Assembly: GCA_022710485.1 (NCBI GenBank) | Contig: JAKLGU010000011.1 | Location: 1-64,000, forward strand | DNA length: 64,000 nucleotides | Direction: 5' to 3' | DNA from: Gemmatimonadota bacterium | Lineage (GTDB): Bacteria > Gemmatimonadota > Gemmatimonadetes > Gemmatimonadales > GWC2-71-9 | Shown here: in pieces, positions 1-9,982 of the stretch | How positions within the stretch are numbered: position 1 is the stretch's first letter | Layout of the letters: the number at the start of each line of letters is the position of its first letter | Notes under the pieces: generated by a model | Told to the model about the DNA's origin: nothing | Database searches by the model: none | Seen by the model: only the letters and a program-made list of their open reading frames with translations | Position numbers and translations under genes: made by a program

Positions 1-1354
1 TATACCCATCACTACCCCAGGCGAGCCCGCCGTTGAGGAAGCCGGGAAGCGAATCGAGCAGGGTGGTGGGCGTCGACCCGTCGAGGGAAATCACCTTCAG
101 GGCGCCGAAGCGCTGGTCGCGAAATGCGATGCGCCGCCCGTCCGGAGAGAAGACCGGGGAGAAGGCGTTGGTCATGCCGGGGAGGATCCGGCCGGCGAGC
201 TGGTCCCGCTCCTGGAGGATGAACTCCGACTTGTCGCGCGCCGGCCCCCCGGGGTACAGGAAACGGCTGCCATCCGGGGAGATTGCGATTTCCATCCCCG
301 CGAAGTTGAAATAGCTCAGGTCGGCGGGGAAACTCACGGTGTACCGCCGCGTCGGGGCCTCGACCGGAGGGGGACGTCGGAGCCAGGTCGCTACGAGTGC
401 CAGGAGCAGGAGTGCCGCCAACGCCCACCCGGCCAGTGCGGCCGTGCGGCTCCGGCGCGGAGCTTCCCCCGCCACGGCGTAGGCGGTCGTCCCGCGGAAC
501 CCCGGATTGTCCAGCGCCTCGGCGAACGCCTTGGCGCTCTCGAACCGGTCGGCCGGCAGCTTCTCGATGGACTTCGCCACCGCGGCCGCCACGTTCACCG
601 GCACCGACTTGCGCAGCTCGGTCACCGGGCGCGCGGTGTCGGTCACGATCTTCATGATGATCTGCTGGGCCGAGGCGCCGGTGTGCGGCGGGTTCCCGGT
701 GAGCATTTCGTACAGGACGGAACCGAGGGAATACACATCAGACCGCGCCGTGATCTCCTTCTCGGCGGTGGCCTGCTCGGGACTCATGTAGTGCGGGGTG
801 CCGAGGGACATCCCGGTCTCGGTCATCCGGCCGCCGGCCGCGGCGCTCAAGGCCAGCGCGATGCCGAAGTCGGCCACCATCGGCCGGCCGTCGTGGAGCA
901 GGATGTTCTCCGGCTTGATGTCGCGGTGGATCACCCCGTGCCGGTGTGCGTAGTCCAGCGCATCGGCCACGGCTACGGCAATTCGGACTGCTTCATCGAT
1001 GCCAAGCTGGGTTTCGCGATCGAGCTTCGTGCGAAGGGTCTCTCCCTCGATGTAGGGCATGACATAGTAGAGAAAGACCCCTTCCCCGCTTTCCCGCTTC
1101 CCCGCTTCCCCGCTGTCAAAGAGCGGCAGGATGTGGGGGTGCTGCAGTGCGGCGGTAGTCTTGATCTCGACCACGAACCGGTCGGCGCCGATGACGGCGG
1201 CGAGTTCCGGCTTCAGGACCTTGAGCGCGACCTTGCGGTCGTGCTTGAGGTCCTGGGCCAGGTACACCGTGGCCATGCCCCCCTGGCCCAGCTCCCGCTC
1301 GATGCGGTAGCGGTCGGCCAATGCGGCGACGAGGCGGGGAAGGGGATCAGACAT
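1..1354 (-). CDS. Ser/Thr protein kinase with PD40 propeller (C-terminus off the left edge)
   Basis: Membrane-anchored receptor-like Ser/Thr kinase. The 451 visible residues begin at an ATG with GGAG about 9 nt upstream. They contain the Gly-rich loop (GQGGMATVYLA), the VALKV lysine, the HRDIKPEN catalytic loop, DFG, and an activation segment leading into MSPEQA. A hydrophobic helix follows near residues 300-320, then the first PD40 blades with ISPDG and FSPDG motifs. The usual length of this family here is about 890 aa, so roughly half is missing. Between kinase strands beta4 and beta5 there is a 7-residue insertion rich in Gly/Glu/Lys, encoded by a CCCCGCTT repeat. Its leader resembles that of the kinase starting at 8884. 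Ligand and substrates are unknown. Confidence 0.93.
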   Translation of the reverse strand, partial: MSDPLPRLVAALADRYRIERELGQGGMATVYLAQDLKHDRKVALKVLKPELAAVIGADRFVVEIKTTAALQHPHILPLFDSGEAGKRESGEGVFLYYVMPYIEGETLRTKLDRETQLGIDEAVRIAVAVADALDYAHRHGVIHRDIKPENILLHDGRPMVADFGIALALSAAAGGRMTETGMSLGTPHYMSPEQATAEKEITARSDVYSLGSVLYEMLTGNPPHTGASAQQIIMKIVTDTARPVTELRKSVPVNVAAAVAKSIEKLPADRFESAKAFAEALDNPGFRGTTAYAVAGEAPRRSRTAALAGWALAALLLLALVATWLRRPPPVEAPTRRYTVSFPADLSYFNFAGMEIAISPDGSRFLYPGGPARDKSEFILQERDQLAGRILPGMTNAFSPVFSPDGRRIAFRDQRFGALKVISLDGSTPTTLLDSLPGFLNGGLAWGSDGY

Positions 1355-1390
1355 CACGTACTCCAATTTCTCGTTGTGTCATTAGCGACT

Positions 1391-1945
1391 TCAGCCGGCG
1401 GCGTGCGCGGCCAACCACTGCGGCCGCAGTCCCAGTTCGTCGATCCACCGATCGAGATATGCGAGGTCGATGTCCTCCGCCGCCACGCGTAATAGTGCAG
1501 CCACGTCCTCGATCTGCCGGGCCGAACCACCGAGCTGGGCCCACTCGAGTTTCGAGAGGATGACGTCCTCCACCGATGCGACCCACAGGTGGAGGCCGTC
1601 CAGTTCGATTGGCTGCCGTCTCGCGAACTCGGCCTGGCTGAAGGGGCGTGCCTTGCAGGGAATCAGGTCGGCCTTCCAGCCGGTTTCGGTTTCGACGACG
1701 TTGAACATCGATTCCGCGGCGAGTGCCTCGAGCGCGGCTTCGCGCGACACGTACATTGCGGGGCCGTCGAGGTCCTTCACGAAAGACTCGAGCTGAGCGC
1801 GAGTCGCCTGAATCACGAAGTCCACGTCCATGGTGGCTCGTCCGGCGCCGTGGGCCGCGGCGGCGACCGATCCGGTGAGCATGAACGGCACGTCGTTCGC
1901 CTCCAGGGCGGTGACGACCGTTTTCAGGATGCCCGCAAGGCTCAC
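1391..1945 (-). CDS. nucleotidyltransferase, putative toxin of a two-gene module
   Basis: 184-aa nucleotidyltransferase-fold protein of the AbiEii/MenT/DUF6036-like group. Visible motifs are G-S at 25-26 followed by D40-V-D42, and a third carboxylate in KAD at 91-93, so the metal-binding triad looks intact. The C-terminal half is helical. The GTG start is chosen because it overlaps the upstream stop as GTGA; a longer open frame upstream is antisense noise. In known type IV-like systems such enzymes transfer nucleotides to tRNA or protein and are held by the partner gene; that role is inferred here. The stop codon lies in a REP-like GCCGGCTGAAGTCGC motif shared with other places in the window. 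The next kinase starts 36 nt downstream. Confidence 0.8.
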   Translation of the reverse strand: MSLAGILKTVVTALEANDVPFMLTGSVAAAAHGAGRATMDVDFVIQATRAQLESFVKDLDGPAMYVSREAALEALAAESMFNVVETETGWKADLIPCKARPFSQAEFARRQPIELDGLHLWVASVEDVILSKLEWAQLGGSARQIEDVAALLRVAAEDIDLAYLDRWIDELGLRPQWLAAHAAG

Positions 1946-2448
1946 TGTCGCGCGGTCCGGCTGCCGGGCGGTCCGCCGAGGAGCAGCTCCACCAGTTGCC
2001 GGTCGGAACGCTGCGGGTGCCGCCGCCGGAGGGAGGCGAGGGCGAGCGCTCGCGTGGTGTCGCTGAGCTGGAGCGCCTCCCGAAGTCGGTCGGCTGGGCG
2101 CCGCCGCCTGAGCGCCGCAATTCGGACGGCCTCGGCGGCACGGGTCGTGTCGCGCGGGACTCCGACAGCGAGGATGGGCGGATTCGATCCTGCGATTCGA
2201 AGGCCCACGGCTCGGGCCGACTCCCCGCCACGCTGGAGGAGCTGCTCGACGACCCACGCCACGTCGGCCCCGGTAACCTGCCGGTCAGGTGGCAGGGACG
2301 CAAAGCACTCCGCGTGGAACCGGCGGTAGGCGCGCTTCGCCTCCCGGACGGCGACCATGGCCCGCGCCGCCTCGGGTGACAGATGGCGCCTGCTCTTCAG
2401 CCCGCCGAGACGGCCGATTTCCGCAAGGTATCTACTGGCATGCTTCAT
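1942..2448 (-). CDS. putative antitoxin/partner of nucleotidyltransferase, unknown family
   Basis: 168-aa basic protein with no recognised HTH. The N-terminus carries a Gly-Gly-Leu-Lys-Ser-Arg-Arg stretch (about 15-22) and an Arg/Lys-rich helix (about 29-44); the C-terminal half is Arg/Ala/Leu-rich helices. It is translationally coupled to the nucleotidyltransferase gene through GTGA. By position it is the antitoxin-like or regulatory half of the pair. The ATG lies only 6 nt after a TATGAT -10 element and has no Shine-Dalgarno, suggesting a leaderless message. A palindrome overlaps that promoter, consistent with autoregulation. Function is inferred from layout only. Confidence 0.62.
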   Translation of the reverse strand: MKHASRYLAEIGRLGGLKSRRHLSPEAARAMVAVREAKRAYRRFHAECFASLPPDRQVTGADVAWVVEQLLQRGGESARAVGLRIAGSNPPILAVGVPRDTTRAAEAVRIAALRRRRPADRLREALQLSDTTRALALASLRRRHPQRSDRQLVELLLGGPPGSRTARQ

Positions 2449-2454
2449 TGATCT

Positions 2455-2483
2455 ATCATAAGCTGCTTATGATGGAACTGCAA
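2455..2483 (-). promoter_or_regulatory. promoter and operator palindrome of nucleotidyltransferase module 1
   Basis: On the minus strand a TTGCAG element (2478-2483) is followed after 17 nt by TATGAT (2455-2460). A perfect 9-bp inverted repeat with a 1-nt centre covers 2455-2473 and includes the -10 box. The ATG of the first gene lies 6 nt beyond the -10, so transcription would begin at or next to the start codon. Confidence 0.55.
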
Positions 2484-2557
2484 TCATTGCAACGCTGTAA
2501 GTTATCTGGTTTGGGTCTTGTTCGCTCCGCGGTTTCGTGGCTTCGCGTGCGCCCCAA

Positions 2558-5236
2558 TCACCTCCCTGCCTTGGCCCTGACCTCCTCGAACCAGTTCTCG
2601 ACCAGCACGAAGCTCCGGACCTGGGTGGCTGGTGCGGACACCAGGCGGGACATCAGGAACCGCCTGTCGTCCGGCGAAATATCGAACGGCGTGTACCACT
2701 CGTCGGGATTCAGGAGCACGTCGTTCCCGAGGCTGAAGAGCTTGACGCGGGCACCGATCTGCGACGGCCCGGCCACGGGAATCGGCGCCATCATCATGTT
2801 GCGGGCGCTGTCCACGTAGAACAGCTCGCGGCCGCTGTGGGCCCAGAGCGGGGCCTGGCCTCCGTTGGTGGATACCTGCCACTTCCCGTCATCCACGTTG
2901 GGGAAGGGGCGAACGTACACCTCGTTCCGCCCGGTCTCGTCCGAGGCATAGGCCAGCCACTTGCTGTCGGGCGAGAGCGCCGGCGCCGACTCGTCCGCCT
3001 GGGCGCTGGCGAGCAGCTCTTGCGGAGCGCTGTCTACCCCGGGGCGGAATGCGAGGATGTTGCGCAGCTTGGTGGGGCCATTTCCGCCGACGCGCAGAAT
3101 CAGCCACTCGCTGTCCGCCGACCAGGTGCCCTCCAGGAGGACCAGGTTCGGGGTATTGACCAGCACCTGTTCCTTGCCGGTTCCATCGGCGGGACGCTGG
3201 CGGAGTGTGGAGAGCCCGTCCACGATGTAGGTGACCGACTGTCCGTCGGGCGTCCAGCGTGGCCGCTCCTCAGACGTGCTGTCGAAGGTCAGCCTCGACA
3301 GCGGCCCGGTGGGCAGTTCCTTGATCCAGATGTCGTCGCCGGAGTTCGTGTTGAGCCCGATGGCGAGCCGCTTGCCGTCCGGAGAGAGCGACCAGCCGAG
3401 ATTCCCGTTCGAGAGTGAATGCCGGAAGGTCCAGCTGGAATCGAGCGCGGTCATCCGCCCGGTCCGGTCGATCCAGGTCATCTCGTACAGCTGGGTTCCC
3501 ACACTTCCCCCACCCACTTCCATTGCCATCGTTCCGCTGGCGCTGAACGCCAGCTGGGGGAAGACGTCGAAGAGACGCGCCACGTTGTCCAGGATCGGGA
3601 CGGCCGTGCCACGCAGCTCGAGTCGCTTCAGGTCGAAGGGAGCGGCCAGGACGCTGCCATCGGAACGGACGTATGCGAGGTGCCCCGTGGGGAGATACCA
3701 CCCCTGCTTTGCCTCAGGAACCAGCATCCTGGCGTCGCCCGATTGCAGGTCGAGCACCCACAGCTCGGATTGCGCGCAGAGGTTGCTGCACAACGAGAAG
3801 AGGGCGCCCCGCGTCCCGGGAAGTGGGGTGGGGAGCACGGCGGCGCGTCCGGACTCTGCCGGGCGCCAGGCGACCGTCGGTGCCCCGCCCGCGTCCGAGA
3901 CCCGGCCCAGGGCGAAGTCCTCACGGGAATAGACCAGGGTGTGATCATCGAGCCATGCCGCGGCCGCGACGAGGATCGAATCTGCCAGCGTGATGGCCGC
4001 CCCTCCGACGACGGGCACTTTCTTCAGTTTGTCGTCCTGGCCGAACGCGACCCACTGCCCGTCAGGGGAGAACATCGGGAGCGCCGCGTCCCTCGTTCCC
4101 GCGAGCGGAGTGGCGGCGTACTGGGACCGCTCCTTCATCCAGAGCTGGGTTCCCCCGTCTGCACCGGGGCCCACATAGACCAGCCGGGAACCGTCAGGGG
4201 AGAGCGCCATCGGGCCGGTCGGAACCTGGCCCTCAGGAAAGGCGAGGCCGTAGCGGGACACCGGCCGTGACGCTTCGGGCCGGAGCCATCCCCACATCGC
4301 GGCGATTGTGGCGATCGCTGCGAGGACGGCCAGCGGGGCGGCGAGGCCGGAGAGGCGTCCGCGCCCCGTTGCCGCCGCCATCATCACCGTGGTCTTCGAC
4401 GTGTAGGCTCGGTCGGCCAGCGCCTCGGCAAATTCTGCGGCGGTCTTGAACCGGTCGGCGGGCAATTTCTGGAGGGATGTCAGGACAGCCGCTTCCACGT
4501 GCATCGGGATCGTACCCCGTTGCGGCACCATCGGCCGCGGCGTCTCGGTCACGACTCGCGCCACGATGGCCTGCGCGGTGCTCCCGGTAAAGGGAGGATC
4601 CCCCGTGAGCATCTCGTAGAGCACGCACCCCAGCGCGTAGACGTCGCTGCGCGCGGTGATCTCCCGCTCCCCCATCGCCTGTTCGGGGCTCATGTAGTGC
4701 GGCGTGCCGAGGGACATGCCGGTCTCGGTCATCCTGGTGCCGGCGGTGCTGACGGCCAGCGCGATGCCGAAGTCGGCCACCAGCGCGGAACCGTCGTGGA
4801 GCAGGATGTTCTCGGGCTTGATGTCGCGGTGGATCACGCCGTGACGGTGCGCATAGTCGAGTGCGGCGGCCACTTCCGTCGTGATCCGTACCGCGTCGTC
4901 CACCGGGAGCTGCTTCTCCCGGCTGATCCGGTCGCGCACCGTCTCGCCCTCGACATAGGGCATGACGTAGAAGAGGAAGCCGTCGGCCTCCCCGCTGTCG
5001 TGCAATGGCAGGATGTGTGGATGCTGCAGGTTGGCCGTCGTCTTGATTTCGCTCAGGAACCGCTCGGCGCCGATGACGGCGGCCAGTTCAGGCCGAAGCA
5101 CCTTGATGGCGACCCGGCGGTCGTGCTTGATGTCCTGCGCCAGGTACACCGTGGCCATGCCGCCCTGGCCGAGCTCCCGCTCGAGGCGGTAGCGGTCCGA
5201 CAGGGCTTCGGTCAGGCGGGGAAGGATGTTGGTCAA
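2558..5236 (-). CDS. Ser/Thr protein kinase with TolB/PD40 beta-propeller
   Basis: 892-aa transmembrane kinase. Kinase domain about 16-275: Gly loop 23-28, Lys45, HRD 136-138, Asn143, DFG 155-157, SPE 183-185, all intact. One membrane helix is at about 298-317. The rest is a PD40/WD40-like propeller with repeated LSPDG, FSPDG and WTPDG motifs, probably periplasmic. The propeller has a Cys pair (LCSNLC) also seen in kinases at 15756 and 19791. The start is TTG with GGAG just upstream; no better in-frame start exists before the kinase fold. It ends 109 nt before the module 1 antitoxin-like gene. Ligand unknown. Confidence 0.95.
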   Translation of the reverse strand: MTNILPRLTEALSDRYRLERELGQGGMATVYLAQDIKHDRRVAIKVLRPELAAVIGAERFLSEIKTTANLQHPHILPLHDSGEADGFLFYVMPYVEGETVRDRISREKQLPVDDAVRITTEVAAALDYAHRHGVIHRDIKPENILLHDGSALVADFGIALAVSTAGTRMTETGMSLGTPHYMSPEQAMGEREITARSDVYALGCVLYEMLTGDPPFTGSTAQAIVARVVTETPRPMVPQRGTIPMHVEAAVLTSLQKLPADRFKTAAEFAEALADRAYTSKTTVMMAAATGRGRLSGLAAPLAVLAAIATIAAMWGWLRPEASRPVSRYGLAFPEGQVPTGPMALSPDGSRLVYVGPGADGGTQLWMKERSQYAATPLAGTRDAALPMFSPDGQWVAFGQDDKLKKVPVVGGAAITLADSILVAAAAWLDDHTLVYSREDFALGRVSDAGGAPTVAWRPAESGRAAVLPTPLPGTRGALFSLCSNLCAQSELWVLDLQSGDARMLVPEAKQGWYLPTGHLAYVRSDGSVLAAPFDLKRLELRGTAVPILDNVARLFDVFPQLAFSASGTMAMEVGGGSVGTQLYEMTWIDRTGRMTALDSSWTFRHSLSNGNLGWSLSPDGKRLAIGLNTNSGDDIWIKELPTGPLSRLTFDSTSEERPRWTPDGQSVTYIVDGLSTLRQRPADGTGKEQVLVNTPNLVLLEGTWSADSEWLILRVGGNGPTKLRNILAFRPGVDSAPQELLASAQADESAPALSPDSKWLAYASDETGRNEVYVRPFPNVDDGKWQVSTNGGQAPLWAHSGRELFYVDSARNMMMAPIPVAGPSQIGARVKLFSLGNDVLLNPDEWYTPFDISPDDRRFLMSRLVSAPATQVRSFVLVENWFEEVRAKAGR

Positions 5237-5272
5237 CGGGGCTCCGATCGATCGTTCGCGGCCTGCGCGAGT

Positions 5273-5323
5273 CGCGGCTAAAGCCGCGGCTCGGCTGATG
5301 TCGCTAAAGCGACACGAGCCGCG
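5273..5323. repeat. REP-like palindromes left of the RAYT gene
   Basis: Perfect hairpin CGCGGC-TAAA-GCCGCG at 5273-5288, followed by GTCGC-TAAA-GCGAC at 5300-5313 nested in CGCGGCTC...GAGCCGCG (5286-5323). Related GTCGC-TTCA-GCGAC hairpins occur right of the transposase and at about 9.0 and 13.6 kb. Confidence 0.7.
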
Positions 5324-5803
5324 TCACAAAGGTACCGCCTGCGAGCTGTTGTCGACCAATCGTGGGGGATGCATCACCGATTGATCATCCACGTCGTCTG
5401 GACGACTCGAAACCGTGAAGCGACTATTGATGCCAGGCGAGCCGCCTTTCTCTGGGAGAACCTACCCATTATTGCCCGACAGGAAAGGGCTCGCATTCTG
5501 GAGATCGGTATCGTCGCGACCCACCTGCATCTTCTGGTGCGAGTGCATCCTTCGACGTCGCTTCCTCGCCTGCTCCAACGCATGAAAGGCGGCACCGCCA
5601 AGGCGATCAATTGGGACGCAGCAGTGGATGGGCCTGCCCTGCGTTGGGCCAAGGGGTACAGTGCCACGAGCATCAGTCCCCGCCAGCTGGGGACCGCGGC
5701 CGCCTACGTTTGTCGGCAACCCACCCATCACCCTGCCGAAGCCATTCCGGGGTGGTCAGGCCAACCCCGGGTCCTGAAATATCGACCAGCGCCCAGTGCC
5801 CGT

Positions 5804-5850
5804 GTCGCTTCAGCGACATCAGCCGAGCCGTCGCTTCAGCGACGAGCTCG
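5804..5850. repeat. REP-like palindromes right of the RAYT gene
   Basis: Two copies of the hairpin GTCGC-TTCA-GCGAC, at 5804-5817 and 5830-5843, joined by ATCAGCCGAGCC. They form the right flank of the transposase region and lie within the tail of the truncated kinase stub. Confidence 0.7.
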
Positions 5851-5935
5851 TGGCTATGCCGCCCTGGCCCAGTTCACGCTCGATGCGGTAGCGGTCGGAC
5901 AGGGCGACTACGAGGCGGGGAAGCGGGTCAGGCAC
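5819..5935 (-). pseudogene. truncated Ser/Thr kinase N-terminus (stub 1)
   Basis: A GTG with GGAG 7 nt upstream opens a 38-codon frame. Its first ~26 residues match the N-terminus shared by the kinases (PDPLPRL, DRYRIERELGQGG), then run into REP sequence as IATSSSLKRRLG and a stop. The normal Met of GGMATVYL is Ile (ATG to ATA). The fold is cut inside the Gly-rich loop, so it cannot be an active kinase. It begins 21 nt after the stop of the kinase at 5957, as an intact gene in this array would. REP/RAYT insertion is the likely cause of truncation. Confidence 0.72.
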
Positions 5936-5956
5936 GAGGGCGCTCCGATGCGTGGT

Positions 5957-8884
<2,928 letters not shown>

Positions 8885-8907
8885 CAAGGACTCCAATTGC
8901 TCGTTGT

Positions 8908-8996
8908 GTCATTGCGAGGCCACGTCGTGGCCGAAGCAATCTCGTGCCAGTCCGAGATTGCTTCGTCGGCCCCTTTCGGGGCCTCCTCGCAATGAC
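8908..8996. repeat. 89-bp dispersed inverted repeat, copy A
   Basis: Begins GTCATTGCGAGG and ends CCTCGCAATGAC, with CGAAGCAATCTCG / CGAGATTGCTTCG as inner arms. Each arm carries its own small hairpin (CCACG-TCGTGG type on the left; GGCCCC-TTTC-GGGGCC type on the right). A second copy in the opposite arm order lies at 33353-33440. It abuts the leader of the kinase starting at 8884. Confidence 0.8.
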
Positions 8997-9017
8997 AGGA
9001 GCAGCGGTACTGGCCCG

Positions 9018-9087
9018 TGTCACTTCAGTGACATCAGCCAAGAGCCGGCTTCAGCCGGCGGTCCGAGCGGCGGCTTCAGTCGGCGTT
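9018..9087. repeat. REP-like palindrome cluster
   Basis: Hairpins GTCAC-TTCA-GTGAC (9020-9033) and GCCGGC-TTCA-GCCGGC (9045-9060), then a partial GGCTTCAGTCGGCG unit that contains the stop codon of the PP2C phosphatase. Same family as the repeats beside the RAYT gene. Confidence 0.65.
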
Positions 9088-9945
9088 CCCGGCGGCAATC
9101 GGCGCGCGGGCCGCGATGAGCGTGATGTTGTCGCTGCCACCGCGCTCGAGCGCCAGGTCGAGCAAGGACCGGCAGAGCTGCTCGGACGATTTCATCGTCT
9201 TGATCTGCTCCGCGATTTCCTCATTGCTGACATGCTTGGTCAGCCCGTCGGTGGCCAGCAGGATGACGCACCCGCGGGGGATTTCGACGCGGCTGACGAC
9301 TGGCATCGCCTCCTCCCCGCCGATGGCGCTGGAAAGGACGTGACTGAGCGGCGAGCTACTGACGCGGTCGGCCGGCAGGATGCCTTGGTCGGCCAGGCCC
9401 TGGGCCAGGGTCTGGTCGCGGGTGATTTGGTTCAGCTTGCCCTGCCAATAGATGTAACAGCGGCTGTCCCCCACCTGGGTCACATACATCCATGGAAAGA
9501 CGGCCACGGCGAGGGTCAGGGTGGTCGCCATCTTGGCGTCGGGGTCGAGCAGCTGCCGTTTCTTGACCGCGGTGTGCGCCTCGAGTGCCGCGTCGGTCAG
9601 CGCCTGGTAGAACTCGGTGTCCGAGGCGGCACCGGCGCTGTGGTAGGAGCGCATGGAGGAGGCGACGTACTGCGTGATGGTGGCGAGGGCGACCCGGCTC
9701 GCCTCGCCCCCTCCCGATCCACTGCCGACTCCGTCGGCGACGAGCATGTAGGTGGCGATCCGCTCGCCCCGCAGCGGGAGCGACGCCGGATCAGGCAGGC
9801 TCGTGCCGTGCACCACCACCTGCGGATGCACGGTGCAGAGCATGAAATGATCCTGGTTTTCCTTCCGCACCCGACCGATGTGCGTGAGGCCGAACATGTC
9901 CAGCTCGGTGTCGGTCGGGCGCACCCACTGCGCGTCAGCAGACAT
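9076..9945 (-). CDS. PP2C-family protein Ser/Thr phosphatase
   Basis: 289-aa cytoplasmic PPM/PP2C phosphatase. Motifs run in family order: GRVRKENQDHF at 24-34, the metal-binding DGVGSG at 71-76, GDSR at 159-162, TDGLT at 232-236 and SDN at 271-273, so the two-metal centre looks complete. No signal peptide or membrane segment is seen. Set within a kinase-rich minus-strand run, it is the obvious candidate to reverse phosphorylation by the neighbouring kinases. The stop codon falls inside a REP-like motif, so the last residues may have been set by repeat insertion. Confidence 0.93.
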   Translation of the reverse strand: MSADAQWVRPTDTELDMFGLTHIGRVRKENQDHFMLCTVHPQVVVHGTSLPDPASLPLRGERIATYMLVADGVGSGSGGGEASRVALATITQYVASSMRSYHSAGAASDTEFYQALTDAALEAHTAVKKRQLLDPDAKMATTLTLAVAVFPWMYVTQVGDSRCYIYWQGKLNQITRDQTLAQGLADQGILPADRVSSSPLSHVLSSAIGGEEAMPVVSRVEIPRGCVILLATDGLTKHVSNEEIAEQIKTMKSSEQLCRSLLDLALERGGSDNITLIAARAPIAAGNAD

Positions 9946-9982
9946 GGATCATCCCTCCCTCGTGAGCATGTGCGCGCTCACC

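Noticed and set aside
5369..5760. Complete IS200/IS605 insertion sequence
   Set aside because: No TnpB gene follows and the flanks are REP-type hairpins repeated elsewhere, which fits a RAYT better than an IS200/IS605 element.
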